The translations under genes and the position numbers were made by a program. DNA of 43,623 bases from Burkholderiales bacterium. Lineage in GTDB: Bacteria; Pseudomonadota; Gammaproteobacteria; Burkholderiales; SG8-41. Location of the stretch: assembly GCA_020854035.1 (NCBI GenBank), contig JADZGE010000037.1, positions 1 through 43,623 on the forward strand, read 5' to 3'. Each line of letters opens with the position of its first letter. The stretch's first letter is position 1. The notes under the pieces were generated by a model, which saw only the letters and a program-made list of their open reading frames with translations, did no database searches and was not told the origin of the DNA. Positions 35,400 through 43,623 of the stretch are shown in pieces.

Positions 35400-35702
35400 G
35401 TTCTCGGGCTTCGCTCTACCCTCGGTGTTGTGAGTGATGTCCGGGGCCGGATCCGGCTCCTGTGATCCGATCCGGCCGCGCGGATACGCCTTGTTCGCGA
35501 GGATCGTGCCGTAGAGCCGTTCGCACCAGCGGGCTCGTCTTCGGGGATACCCGGCGGGAACGAAGCCATCGCGATCGAGCGCGCGGTTTTCGGACATCCC
35601 GCATCGGCATTTCGGAACCGGTCAGCATGTAGCGTATGCCAGCGGTCTCAAGCCGGGTCGTTGCGTCCCTGTGCACTTCCAGATCGCCGGGCACAGCCAT
35701 GG
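35400..35702 (-). pseudogene. Possible remnant of a nucleotidyltransferase-like gene
   Basis: On the minus strand from the ATG at 35702 the frame reads AVPGDLEVHRDATTRLETAG then IRYMLTGS. The phrase LETAGIRYMLTGS is the opening of a family of small nucleotidyltransferase-fold proteins (often toxin-antitoxin or AbiEii-like). The expected catalytic GSxALNYY/DxD part is not there; after TGS the sequence jumps to unrelated Arg-rich codons. The rest of 35270-35830 holds no gene I can support. It lies directly before the helicase, at the edge of the defence-type cassette. Confidence 0.35.
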
Positions 35703-35830
35703 CGTCATTCTGCCAGGGCCGAAATTTCGCGGCGCGGTCGTGATTGAAATCGGCGTGTCTCTGCCGCACACTCTACCGTCGAGGGGGAGGTCCGGGTTCG
35801 GCTGGTCTGGCACCGCGCCCGGCACGAAAA

Positions 35831-38800
35831 ATGAGCAAGCTGGAAGACCTGCGTCCGAACGCATCCGTCCGCGGCATCCTGCCGGACAGCCTGGTTTCGG
35901 TCGTCAACGTGCAGTGGTTCGGCACCGACGCGCTGGAACTCACCTACAAGACCGCCACGGGCCGGGTCGCGAACGAACTCCTCTACCGGCACGACGAGCC
36001 CCGGCTGGAGGTCGTCGAGGTCGGGAGGCCGTGGGGCTTCGACGGCGACGGGGCCCTCTTCCGGCTCGTCTCCGAGGCGCAGCGCATCCGGCTCGCGCAC
36101 CTCTTCGATCCCGTGCTCGCCGTGCACACCTCCGTGGTCGATCCGCTGCCGCACCAGATCACGGCGGTGTACGATTCGATGCTCGCGCGCCAGCCGCTTC
36201 GGTTCCTGCTGGCCGACGACCCCGGCGCTGGCAAGACCATCATGGCGGGGCTGCTGATGAAGGAGCTGCTGGCGCGCGGCGACCTCCAGCGCTGCCTCGT
36301 GGTCTGTCCCGGCAGTCTCGCCGAGCAGTGGCAGGACGAGCTTTCCCGGCGCTGCAATCTGCCCTTCGACATCCTCACGAACGACAAGCTGGAGGCATCC
36401 CGCACCGGCAACTGGTTCCTGGAAACGAACCTCGCCATCGCGCGGCTCGACAAACTCTCGCGCGACGAGGACGTGCAGGAGAAGCTCAAGGTCCCCGACT
36501 GCCGCTGGGACTTGATCGTGTGCGACGAGGCGCACAAGATGTCCGCCACGTTCTTCGGCGGTGAAGTCAAGTTCACCAAGCGCTACCGCCTCGGGCAGCT
36601 TCTCTCGACGCTGACGCGGCACTTCCTGTTGATGACGGCGACGCCCCACAACGGCAAGGAAGAAGACTTCCAGCTCTTCATGGCGCTCCTCGACGGCGAC
36701 CGCTTCGAGGGCCGCTTCCGTGACGGCGTGCATGCCGCCGACGTATCGGACCTCATGCGCCGCATGACGAAGGAGGGTTTGCTCAAGTTCGACGGCACGC
36801 CCCTCTTCCCCGAGCGGATCGCCCGGACCGTGCCGTACAAGCTGTCGGCCGCCGAAGCGCAGCTCTACAAGGAAGTGACCGACTACGTCCGGGAGGAATT
36901 CAACCGCGCCGAGGCGCTCGCGAACGACAAGCAGGCCGGCACGGTCGGCTTCGCGCTGACCATCCTGCAACGCCGCCTCGCGTCCTCGCCCGAGGCGATC
37001 TACCAGTCGCTGCGGCGGCGCCGGGAGCGGCTGGAGAGCCGGCAGCGCGAGCTGGAGCTCATCCAGCGCGGCGCGGCGAGCGCGCCCATGGCGGCGCCCG
37101 CCGGCCCCGTGCTCGACGCCGACGACGTGGAGGACCTCGAAGAGGCGCCGGACGACGAGGTGCAGAACGCCGAGGAGGAGATCCTCGACCAGGCGACAGC
37201 CGCGCGCTCGATCGTGGAGCTCAAGGCCGAGATCCAGACCCTCCAGCGCCTCGAAGCATTGGCGCTCGGCGTGCGCCGCAGCGGCGAGGACAGGAAGTGG
37301 CGGGAGCTCGCGAGCCTGCTCGGGGAGATCTTCACGCCGCAGGCCATCGCCGACCGGGCCGCGGAGCCCGACGCGCCCTACCGCACGGGGCGTATCGAGA
37401 AGCCGGTGGCCTCGCCCCGGCAGAAGCTCGTCATCTTCACCGAGCACCGGGATACGCTCAACTACCTGCAGAGCCGCATCTCGACTTTGCTCGGCCGGCA
37501 GGGCGCGGCCGTCGTCATCCACGGCGGGCTGGGGCGCGAAGACCGCATGAAGGTCCAGGAATCCTTCCGGCACGACCCCGACGTGCAGGTGCTGCTCGCC
37601 ACCGACGCGGCGGGCGAGGGCATCAACCTCCAGCGCGCCCACCTCATGGTGAACTTCGATCTCCCGTGGAACCCGAACCGCATCGAGCAGCGCTTCGGCC
37701 GCATCCACCGGATCGGCCAGACCGAGGTGTGCCACCTGTGGAATCTCGTGGCGGAGGAAACGCGCGAGGGCGACGTGTACCGGCGGCTGCTGGAAAAGCT
37801 GGAGGAAGCGCGGCAGGCGCTCGGCGGGCAGGTGTTCGACGTGCTGGGGAAGCTCGTCTTCGAGGGGCGCCCGCTGAAAGACCTCCTGATCGAGGCGATC
37901 CGCTACGGCGAGCAGCCGGAAGTCCGGGCCCGGCTGACGCGGCAGGTGGAGCGTGCTTTCGACCGGGGCGAGTTGCAGGACCTGCTGGAGGAACGCGCGC
38001 TCGCGCACGATGCCATGGACGCGCGCCGCGTCTACCGCATCCGCGAGGAGATGGAGCGGGCCGAGGCGCGCCGCCTCCAGCCGCACTACATCGAGTCGTT
38101 CTTCCTCGAAGCCTTCCGGCGCTTGGGCGGCACCGCCCGGCAGCGCGAGCCCCGGCGCTACGAGGTCACCCACGTGCCGGCTCCCGTGCGCAACCGCGAC
38201 CGGCTGATCGGCACGCGCGAACCGGTGCTGCCGCGCTACGAGCGCATCGCCTTCGAGAAGCCGCTCGTGGCGCCGCAGGGACAGCCCCTCGCGGCTTTCG
38301 TCTGTCCCGGCCACCCGCTCCTCGACGCGGTGACCGATCTCACGCTGGAGCGCCACCGCGACCTGCTGCGCCGCGGCACCGTGCTGGTCGACGAGCGCGA
38401 TACCGGCACGATCCCGCGCCTCCTCTTCTACCTCGACCACGCGATACAGGATGCCGGTCTCACCCGGAGCGGGGAGAGAAGAACGGTCTCGCGCCGGATG
38501 CTCTACGTGGAAATCGACCCGGCCGGGGCCGCGCGGCACCTGCAGTACGCCCCCTATCTCGACTACCGGCCGCTGATGGACGGCGAGCCGGGCGTGGACG
38601 CATTCCTCGCGCGGCCGGAGTGCGCGTGGATCGGGCGCGAGCTGGAAACGAAAGCGTTGGGGCACGCCATCGCGAACGTGGTGCCGGAGCACCTCAAGGA
38701 GGTTCGCGACCGGAAGCTCGCGCTCATCGAGAAAACCGAGGCGGCGGTGAAGGACCGGCTGACGAAGGAGATCACCTACTGGGACCACCGCGCCGAGCAG

Positions 38801-39412
38801 TTGAAGCTGCAGGAGCAGGCGGGCCGGTCCAACGCGCGGCTCAACTCGGGCGAGGCGCGCAAGCGCGCCGACGGATTGCAGGCGCGGCTGGAGAAGCGCA
38901 TGGAGGAACTCAAGCTGGAGCGGCAGATCTCGCCGCTTCCGCCGGTGGCGCTCGGCGGAATGCTGGTCGTGCCGGCCGGGCTGATCGCGGCGATGGGCGG
39001 CCATGCCGCGCCGGCCGCATCGGCGCCCATCGACACGCAGGCCAGCGCCGCGCGGGCTCGCGCGATCGTGATGGAGGTCGAACGCCGCCTCGGCTTCGAG
39101 CCGACCGACCGCGAGGTCGAGAAGCTGGGCTACGACATCGAGAGCCGGGTGCCGGGGACCGGCAGGCTGCGCTTTCTGGAGGTAAAGGGGAGGGTGTCCG
39201 GAGCGGCGACGATCACGGTGACGAAGAACGAGATTCTCTATTCGCTCAACCAGCCGGCGAGCTTCATACTCGCCATCGTGGAGTTTCTCGATGGCGATTC
39301 GCATCGCGTGCACTACGTGCGGAACCCGTTCCGGCGGGAGCCGGATTTCGGGGTGACGAGCGTGAATTACGGCTTCAGTGAACTCCTTGCGCGTGCTGCG
39401 TCCCCGTCCTGA
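35831..39412 (+). CDS. SNF2-type helicase with C-terminal DUF3883
   Basis: The 1193-residue superfamily-2 protein has Walker A DDPGAGKTIMAG (129-140), DEAH box VCDEAHKM near 232 and TATPHNGKEEDF near 272. The helicase C domain has LLATDAAGEGINLQRA and motif VI RFGRIHRIGQTE near 620. Beyond it lies a long helical region, and the end (residues about 1085-1180: RRLGFEPTDREVEKLGYDIE, LRFLEVKGRV, TITVTKNEIL) is a DUF3883 nuclease-like domain. Proteins of this build occur in phage-defence loci, for example as DISARM DrmD-like or helicase-methylase-ATPase systems. Here it opens a three-gene group with DUF262 and DUF1156 genes, 45 and 1775 bases on. The N-terminus contains no signal and starts at the only good ATG. 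Confidence 0.9.
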   Translation: MSKLEDLRPNASVRGILPDSLVSVVNVQWFGTDALELTYKTATGRVANELLYRHDEPRLEVVEVGRPWGFDGDGALFRLVSEAQRIRLAHLFDPVLAVHTSVVDPLPHQITAVYDSMLARQPLRFLLADDPGAGKTIMAGLLMKELLARGDLQRCLVVCPGSLAEQWQDELSRRCNLPFDILTNDKLEASRTGNWFLETNLAIARLDKLSRDEDVQEKLKVPDCRWDLIVCDEAHKMSATFFGGEVKFTKRYRLGQLLSTLTRHFLLMTATPHNGKEEDFQLFMALLDGDRFEGRFRDGVHAADVSDLMRRMTKEGLLKFDGTPLFPERIARTVPYKLSAAEAQLYKEVTDYVREEFNRAEALANDKQAGTVGFALTILQRRLASSPEAIYQSLRRRRERLESRQRELELIQRGAASAPMAAPAGPVLDADDVEDLEEAPDDEVQNAEEEILDQATAARSIVELKAEIQTLQRLEALALGVRRSGEDRKWRELASLLGEIFTPQAIADRAAEPDAPYRTGRIEKPVASPRQKLVIFTEHRDTLNYLQSRISTLLGRQGAAVVIHGGLGREDRMKVQESFRHDPDVQVLLATDAAGEGINLQRAHLMVNFDLPWNPNRIEQRFGRIHRIGQTEVCHLWNLVAEETREGDVYRRLLEKLEEARQALGGQVFDVLGKLVFEGRPLKDLLIEAIRYGEQPEVRARLTRQVERAFDRGELQDLLEERALAHDAMDARRVYRIREEMERAEARRLQPHYIESFFLEAFRRLGGTARQREPRRYEVTHVPAPVRNRDRLIGTREPVLPRYERIAFEKPLVAPQGQPLAAFVCPGHPLLDAVTDLTLERHRDLLRRGTVLVDERDTGTIPRLLFYLDHAIQDAGLTRSGERRTVSRRMLYVEIDPAGAARHLQYAPYLDYRPLMDGEPGVDAFLARPECAWIGRELETKALGHAIANVVPEHLKEVRDRKLALIEKTEAAVKDRLTKEITYWDHRAEQLKLQEQAGRSNARLNSGEARKRADGLQARLEKRMEELKLERQISPLPPVALGGMLVVPAGLIAAMGGHAAPAASAPIDTQASAARARAIVMEVERRLGFEPTDREVEKLGYDIESRVPGTGRLRFLEVKGRVSGAATITVTKNEILYSLNQPASFILAIVEFLDGDSHRVHYVRNPFRREPDFGVTSVNYGFSELLARAASPS

Positions 39413-39457
39413 AGCGGGTAGCATGGATGCACTCGGAGAATCGCGGGCCGAAACGCC

Positions 39458-41167
39458 ATGGCCAAGACCAACCTTCTAAACACCCGGACGACGAACTTCC
39501 TCGAGCTGGTGGGGAACGGGAGGATCTATAGAGTCCCGCCTTACCAGCGCGACTACTCGTGGGAGGAGGAGCAGTGGGAGGACCTCTGGAACGACCTGCT
39601 GGAGCTTCGCGGCCGTCCGGACGACCGTCACTATATGGGGGCGTTGGTGGTCGAGGGCAAATCGGACCGTGAATTCCTGATCATCGACGGCCAGCAACGC
39701 CTGGCAACCCTTACCCTACTCGCACTTGCTGCCATTGCGAAGCTGCAGCGGCTCGCGGATGGTGGCCACGATCCGGAAGCGAATCGAGAGCGCTCCGGTG
39801 GCCTGCGCAGCCGGTTCGTAGGGGAGAAGGACCCGGCTTCGCTCGTCGAAAGCAGCAAGCTATTCCTCAACGCGACCGACGATGCGTTCTTTCAGGATTA
39901 CCTGGTGCAGCTCCGCGGGCCTCTCAACCCGCGCGGACTCCCGAAGTCCAACCGTCTTCTTTGGGAGTGCTTCTCGTATTTCCGCGCACGGCTGGATGAT
40001 GATGCGGTCCTCGCTCGGGACGGAGCGGGGCTCGCTGGCTTTATTGCTGAAACGGCGGGCCGCCAGCTCATGTTCATCCTCATCACGGTGGACGATGAGT
40101 TGAACGCCTACACTGTGTTCGAAACGCTGAACGCGCGCGGGCTCGAGCTGTCCTCCACCGACCTGCTCAAGAACTATCTCTTTTCCCGGCTGCGCGTGCC
40201 CGCGGATCTTGAAGCGCTGGGGCGCCGGTGGCGCGCTCTGGTCGCGACGGTCCAGCAGGAACGCTTCCCGGAGTTCCTGCGCTATCACCTCTTGTGCGAG
40301 GAGCCTCGAGTCCGCAGCCAGCGCCTGTTTCAGATGATCCGGCTGCGGGTCACGACGCCCGAACAGGTGTTCGGTCTGATGGACGCGCTCGAACGGCGCG
40401 CGGAGCTCTTCGCCGCTCTCGGCGACCCGGGCCACGGCTACTGGAGCGAGAACCCCGACGCGCGCCCGCATGTGCGCGAGTTGCAGCTCTTCCGCGTCCG
40501 CCAGATGACGCCGCTCTTGTTTGCGGCGTGGGAACGGTTCGACCGCAGCGACTTCACGCGGGTGCTCAAGCTCGCCGCAGTACTGTCTTTCCGTTATTCG
40601 GTCGTCAGCGGACTCAACACGAATGCTCTCGAGCCGGAATACCATCGTGCCGCCAAGGCCGTGCTCGACCGGATGGCAATAACCCCTGGCGCGGTATTTC
40701 AACTGGTGCGTGGCGTATACGTCGATGACGGCAAGTTCGAACAGGATTTCGGGGGTTTTGCGGTAGATACGAGCAGCCAGCGGAAACGCCTGGCGAAGTA
40801 CATCCTGAGCCGCCTGGAACACGACGCTTCGGGGCGAGCCGTCGATCCGGATACCGATCCCGCGTCGATCGAACACATACTCCCCGAGAATCCCGTCGAC
40901 AGTTGGGATGCGAGCGTTCCCCGGGATCGCTGGGAGATGCTGGTCTATCGGCTGGGCAACCTGACTCTCTTGGAGCCGGGCGCGAACCGCCGAGTCGGCA
41001 ACGCCGATTTCACGGCGAAGCTGGTGGAGTATGGAAAGAGCGCCTACCAGCTCACGCGCGACATAGCCCAAATGGCTCCGCAGGAGTGGACGCTGGCGCT
41101 GCTGGAAGAGCGCCAGCGGCGTCTGGCGACTCGCGCGGTGCAGGTCTGGCGGGTGGATTTCGCCTGA
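39458..41167 (+). CDS. DUF262/DUF1524 nuclease of GmrSD type
   Basis: The 569-residue protein starts with a DUF262 ParB-like domain: [20 protein letters not shown] and [18 protein letters not shown] near residue 76. The DGQQR motif is the NTP-binding and hydrolysis site of that family. The C-terminal DUF1524 HNH-like nuclease has [10 protein letters not shown] near 470 and [13 protein letters not shown] near 500. Both domains in one chain correspond to fused GmrS-GmrD, a type IV enzyme that cuts modified phage DNA. Its position between a helicase and a methylase suggests that it is the effector of the cassette. Base composition is slightly less GC-rich than in its neighbours. Confidence 0.88.
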   Translation: MAKTNLLNTRTTNFLELVGNGRIYRVPPYQRDYSWEEEQWEDLWNDLLELRGRPDDRHYMGALVVEGKSDREFLIIDGQQRLATLTLLALAAIAKLQRLADGGHDPEANRERSGGLRSRFVGEKDPASLVESSKLFLNATDDAFFQDYLVQLRGPLNPRGLPKSNRLLWECFSYFRARLDDDAVLARDGAGLAGFIAETAGRQLMFILITVDDELNAYTVFETLNARGLELSSTDLLKNYLFSRLRVPADLEALGRRWRALVATVQQERFPEFLRYHLLCEEPRVRSQRLFQMIRLRVTTPEQVFGLMDALERRAELFAALGDPGHGYWSENPDARPHVRELQLFRVRQMTPLLFAAWERFDRSDFTRVLKLAAVLSFRYSVVSGLNTNALEPEYHRAAKAVLDRMAITPGAVFQLVRGVYVDDGKFEQDFGGFAVDTSSQRKRLAKYILSRLEHDASGRAVDPDTDPASIEHILPENPVDSWDASVPRDRWEMLVYRLGNLTLLEPGANRRVGNADFTAKLVEYGKSAYQLTRDIAQMAPQEWTLALLEERQRRLATRAVQVWRVDFA

Positions 41168-41187
41168 ACGACGCGCCGGGTCGTTGC

Positions 41188-43515
41188 GTGACAGTCAGTC
41201 GCAAGAAGCTTATCGAAGTCGCCCTCCCGCTCGAGGCCATCAACAAGGCCTCCGCGCGGGAGAAGTCGATCCGGCACGGGCATCCGAGCACGCTGCATCT
41301 GTGGTGGGCGCGGCGGCCGCTGGCGGCGGCGCGGGCTGTGATCTTCGCGCAGATGGTGGATGACCCGTCGAGCTACGTGGACGTGCTGCGCGGCGATCCC
41401 GCGTTGCGCCGCAAGGCGGAGGCGGCGCTCAAGGCGCGGCTCAAGGTGTGGGAGGAGGCGAAGGCACTCGCCGCGAGAGCCGTGGGCACGACGCTGTCCG
41501 CGCCGGAGCCGGGACCGAAGCCCACGCTCGACGACATGCTGGAGGACCTGGAGCGGCAGCGGCTCTTCAGGATCATCGAGGAACTCGTGCAGTGGGAGAA
41601 CACCACCAACGAGGCGGTGCTGGAGAAGGCGCGGGCGGAGATCTGGCAGAGCTGGCGGCGGGCGTGCGCGGACAACGCGGACCATCCGCGCGCGAAGGAG
41701 TTGTTCGACCGGAAGAAGCTCCCGGCCTTTCACGACCCGTTCGCGGGCGGCGGGGCGCTGCCGCTGGAGGCGCAGCGGCTGGGGCTGGAGGCCTACGCGA
41801 GCGATCTTAACCCCGTGGCGGTCCTCATCAACAAGGCGATGATCGAGATTCCACCGAAGTTCGCGGGCAAGCCGCCGGTGAATCCAGAAAGCAGGACTCA
41901 GGACCTAGGACCTAGGGGGCGAGATGGCGCTGCATTATCGGGATCCGAAGGTGTGGCGGAAGGCGATGGATCTCGCTCGGCAGGTCTACTCACTGGCGCC
42001 GCTTTTGCCAAGGGAAGAGACGTACGGAATGCGATCTCAGATCACCAGAGCCGCAGTTTCGATTCCGGCGAATATCGCGGAAGGGTGGACAAGGGAGTCG
42101 GAGAGGGAAAGGGCGCAGTTCCTGGCGATCGCGCAGGGATCTTTGGCCGAGACGGAAACGCTTCTGACGCTGTGCGAGGAGATCGGCTGGTTTCCTCAAG
42201 AGAGGACGTTAACACTGCGCGGCTTGATCGTGGAGGTGGGGAAGATGCTGAACGCAATGCGCCGCAAGCTGCGCGAAGCCCGCTAGGTCCTAGGTCCTCC
42301 CGTCCTGAGTCCTCCGATCCCAGGTCCTCCGATCTCTTCGCTCGGCAATGGAAGGGCGCGCAAGGTCTTGCTGAGGACGTGCGCTACTACGGCGCGTGGA
42401 TGCGAGATGAGGCGGAGAAGCGCATCGGGCACCTCTACCCGAAGGTCGAGATCACGGCAGAAGTGGCGAAGGACCGGCCGGACCTCAAGCCCTACGTGGG
42501 GCAGAAGCTCACGGTGATCGCGTGGCTTTGGGCGCGGACGGTGAAGAGTCCGAACCCGGCGTTCGCAAACGTGGACGTCCCGCTGGCGTCCACGTTCATG
42601 CTGTCCACGAAGGCGGGGAAGGAGGCGTATGTCGAGCCGGTCATCGAAAATAGGAATCAGGAAATAGGAAGTAGTGCAGCAAGTGCATCTAGTTCCTGTT
42701 TTCTGAACCCTGTTTCCTCGGCTTCTCCCGGTTACCGGTTCACCGTGAAGGTTGGCAAGCCGAAGGATCCGGAAGCCGCCAAGAACGGCACGAAGCTCGC
42801 GCGCGGCGCTAACTTCAGGTGCATCATGTCCGGTGAGCCAATTCCCAGCGATCACATTTATGCTGAGGCGAACGCAGGTCGCATGGGGGCGCGCCTGATG
42901 GCCATCGTGGCCGAAGGCGAGCGTGGCCGTGTCTACCTTGCTCCGACAGCGGAGCACGAGTCGGCGGCGCGACGCGCGGAGCCGGACTGGAAACCGGACG
43001 TGGCGATGCCAGACAACCCACGCTGGTTTTCGCCCCCTCTTTACGGTTTGAAGACCTTCGGCGACCTTTTCACCCCCCGCCAGCTCGTGGCGCTCACGAC
43101 GTTCTCCGATCTGGTCGGGGAGGCGATGGAGCGTGTCCGCGCGGACGCGATCGCGGCCGGGATGCCCGACGACGGGAAGCACCTGCGGGATGGTGGGACT
43201 GGCGCGAGGGCGTATGCGGAGGCTGCGGGCACTTATCTGGCATTCGCACAGAGCAAGGCCTGCAATCGCAACACCAGTCTTTGCATTTGGGAGCAGCGAA
43301 TGGATCGCCTCGTGGCGACGTTCGGTCGGCAAGCGCTTCCAATGGTTTGGGACTACGCCGAGACCAATCCGCTGGCGGGCGCAGGCGGTGACTTATTTGG
43401 GACCGTTGTATCAGTTGTCGAGGTAATCGAGAAACAGTTTAGTCTCGCTGCAAATGGGGTAGCAGTTCAACTTGATGCTGTTAACCAGGACGTAAGTTCA
43501 GACCTCCTGACATAG
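41188..43515 (+). CDS. DUF1156 DNA methylase, interrupted by two elements and truncated
   Basis: The GTG at 41188 starts [21 protein letters not shown], then [20 protein letters not shown], the DUF1156 opening. The methyltransferase motif I is [20 protein letters not shown] near residue 183. After [14 protein letters not shown] a 440-base element interrupts the gene; the family sequence resumes at [15 protein letters not shown]. After EAYVEPVIE a second element intervenes; [12 protein letters not shown] resumes. The frame stays open through both, giving 775 residues. The last words [13 protein letters not shown] normally lead into a DPPYYDN catalytic motif, but the frame stops at 43515 first. 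The product would lack the catalytic site. The family protects host DNA or marks foreign DNA in anti-phage islands. Confidence 0.8.
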   Translation: MTVSRKKLIEVALPLEAINKASAREKSIRHGHPSTLHLWWARRPLAAARAVIFAQMVDDPSSYVDVLRGDPALRRKAEAALKARLKVWEEAKALAARAVGTTLSAPEPGPKPTLDDMLEDLERQRLFRIIEELVQWENTTNEAVLEKARAEIWQSWRRACADNADHPRAKELFDRKKLPAFHDPFAGGGALPLEAQRLGLEAYASDLNPVAVLINKAMIEIPPKFAGKPPVNPESRTQDLGPRGRDGAALSGSEGVAEGDGSRSAGLLTGAAFAKGRDVRNAISDHQSRSFDSGEYRGRVDKGVGEGKGAVPGDRAGIFGRDGNASDAVRGDRLVSSREDVNTARLDRGGGEDAERNAPQAARSPLGPRSSRPESSDPRSSDLFARQWKGAQGLAEDVRYYGAWMRDEAEKRIGHLYPKVEITAEVAKDRPDLKPYVGQKLTVIAWLWARTVKSPNPAFANVDVPLASTFMLSTKAGKEAYVEPVIENRNQEIGSSAASASSSCFLNPVSSASPGYRFTVKVGKPKDPEAAKNGTKLARGANFRCIMSGEPIPSDHIYAEANAGRMGARLMAIVAEGERGRVYLAPTAEHESAARRAEPDWKPDVAMPDNPRWFSPPLYGLKTFGDLFTPRQLVALTTFSDLVGEAMERVRADAIAAGMPDDGKHLRDGGTGARAYAEAAGTYLAFAQSKACNRNTSLCIWEQRMDRLVATFGRQALPMVWDYAETNPLAGAGGDLFGTVVSVVEVIEKQFSLAANGVAVQLDAVNQDVSSDLLT
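41892..42333 (+). mobile_element. Heptad-repeat element carrying a four-helix-bundle gene
   Basis: The left end has 7-base units (CAGGACT, CAGGACC, TAGGACC, then TAG) at 41892-41915. The right end, 42283-42333, carries inverted units of the GGTCCTN/NGTCCTN type. The first 16 bases of the right arm (42283-42298) are the exact complement of the inner left arm (41900-41915). The encoded protein starts 9 bases after the left arm, and its TAG stop codon lies in the right arm. Inserted in the DUF1156 gene in the sense direction, the element leaves the host frame open. No target duplication or transposase is visible. Design and protein family match intervening sequences of bacterial 23S rRNA, but the location is a protein gene. 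Confidence 0.85.
41924..42286 (+). CDS. Four-helix-bundle protein (23S rRNA intervening-sequence/S23 family)
   Basis: The 120-residue protein shows the family hallmark [19 protein letters not shown] near residues 37-55. It has the usual opening [18 protein letters not shown] and the helix [20 protein letters not shown]. The family (TIGR02436, related to the Avd accessory protein of diversity-generating retroelements) forms pentamers that bind nucleic acid. Members are known from intervening sequences in 23S rRNA genes of Leptospira, Coxiella and others. Its gene overlaps the methylase gene in another frame, +1 relative to the host frame. A GGGGGCGAG ribosome site comes from the inner end of the left repeat arm. 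It is complete and shows no decay. Confidence 0.93.
   Translation: MALHYRDPKVWRKAMDLARQVYSLAPLLPREETYGMRSQITRAAVSIPANIAEGWTRESERERAQFLAIAQGSLAETETLLTLCEEIGWFPQERTLTLRGLIVEVGKMLNAMRRKLREAR
42649..42718. mobile_element. Second, ORF-less heptad element in the methylase gene
   Basis: The left arm has 7-base units TAGGAAT, CAGGAAA and TAGGAAG plus TAG at 42651-42674. The right arm at 42689-42718 has inverted units ending in CCTG or TCTG. The inner 17 bases (42658-42674 and 42689-42705) pair at 14 of 17 positions. The 14-base loop contains TGCA twice. It is an AT-richer island in a GC-rich gene and adds about 24 low-complexity residues ([18 protein letters not shown]) between VEPVIE and YRFTVKV without breaking the frame. 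Its layout is the same as that of the gene-bearing element 316 bases upstream. Confidence 0.75.
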
Positions 43516-43623
43516 CCGCGTAGTTTGCCCTGAAATTGCTGGGTTTTGTCCGCGGCGGGGTGCGGACCAATACCTGTCCGGTTTTTTGGCTCGAGCGAGC
43601 CCAATTGGCTGAAACGGCGAAGA
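43516..43623. other. Unassigned end region after the truncated methylase
   Basis: The 108 bases after the premature stop show no DUF1156 similarity in any frame I can read. They hold two small inverted repeats: GTCCGC/GCGGAC at 43549-43567 and GGCTCG/CGAGCC at 43588-43601. This could be the start of an insertion sequence or another junction that removed the rest of the methylase gene, but no transposase is visible before the window ends. Confidence 0.3.

Noticed and set aside
35705..39424. 1239-residue open frame on the minus strand
   Set aside because: It is the antisense shadow of the SNF2 helicase gene; GC-rich codons leave the opposite frame open. It has no domain or start signal, while the plus strand has complete helicase motifs.
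41892..42333. Intein or self-splicing intron as explanation of the methylase insertion
   Set aside because: No Hint-domain residues (starting Cys/Ser, terminal HN) and no reverse transcriptase or homing nuclease are encoded; the four-helix gene and inverted heptads explain it better.
35831..43515. Complete DISARM or BREX system
   Set aside because: No DrmA/DrmB/DrmC, PglZ or BrxC-like genes are visible; only the helicase and methylase parts resemble DISARM class 1.

Overview
The window reads as GC-rich chromosomal DNA from a betaproteobacterium. Supporting signs are the pilS-pilR-ampD-nrdA-nrdB order, a PhaM-like granule protein, a DUF1631 protein, a TctC/Bug-type binding protein and many cytoplasmic genes with GC-ending codons. 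No tRNA, rRNA or CRISPR array was recognised. All assignments rest on reading the translations and motifs; no database was searched.

Layout. 1-7619: type IV pilus two-component system (3' end of pilS, pilR), ampD and class Ia ribonucleotide reductase nrdA/nrdB behind two NrdR-box-like sites. Leucine codon use changes sharply inside nrdA near 4950, so the contig may join two lineages there. 7730-8740: small genes (DUF2442, a histone-tail-like protein, KTSC). 8883-18239, minus strand: a GGDEF-EAL protein overlapping a pilin-like gene, a secreted protein resembling a filamentous-haemagglutinin fragment, threonine aldolase, a HAD phosphatase, a DUF2946-type protein and an EF-G paralogue. 18453-24316, plus strand: a secreted unknown, an ECF sigma/anti-sigma pair, a lytic transglycosylase, PhaM-like, an ACT-domain protein and an HdrC/HdrB-like pair. 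24334-35269: a decayed FAH gene, a quinone oxidoreductase, a membrane protein, DUF1631, an acyl-CoA synthetase (NDP-forming), a carbonic anhydrase remnant, a 2-hydroxyacid dehydrogenase, an MFS transporter and a Bug protein. 35831-43515: a defence-type cassette of SNF2/DUF3883 helicase, DUF262/DUF1524 nuclease and DUF1156 DNA methylase.

The most unusual feature lies in the methylase gene. A roughly 440-bp element encoding a four-helix-bundle protein of the 23S rRNA intervening-sequence (IVP/S23) family sits inside it. Its ends are arrays of 7-nt repeats in inverted orientation, and the methylase frame stays open across it. A second, ORF-less, roughly 70-bp element of the same design lies 316 bp downstream in the same gene, also in frame. 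Intergenic copies of the same architecture occur at 29234-29337 (7-nt units), 14663-14759 and 31783-31856 (8-nt units), with solitary arms at 31546 and 35281. In the three heptad elements the inner arms share one layout: two heptads plus three bases, 17 nt, pairing at 14 to 16 of 17 positions. I infer a family of miniature inverted-heptad elements, most without a gene, one with the four-helix protein.

The methylase also stops just before the expected catalytic DPPY segment, so the cassette in this genome may be inactive or interrupted at the window edge.
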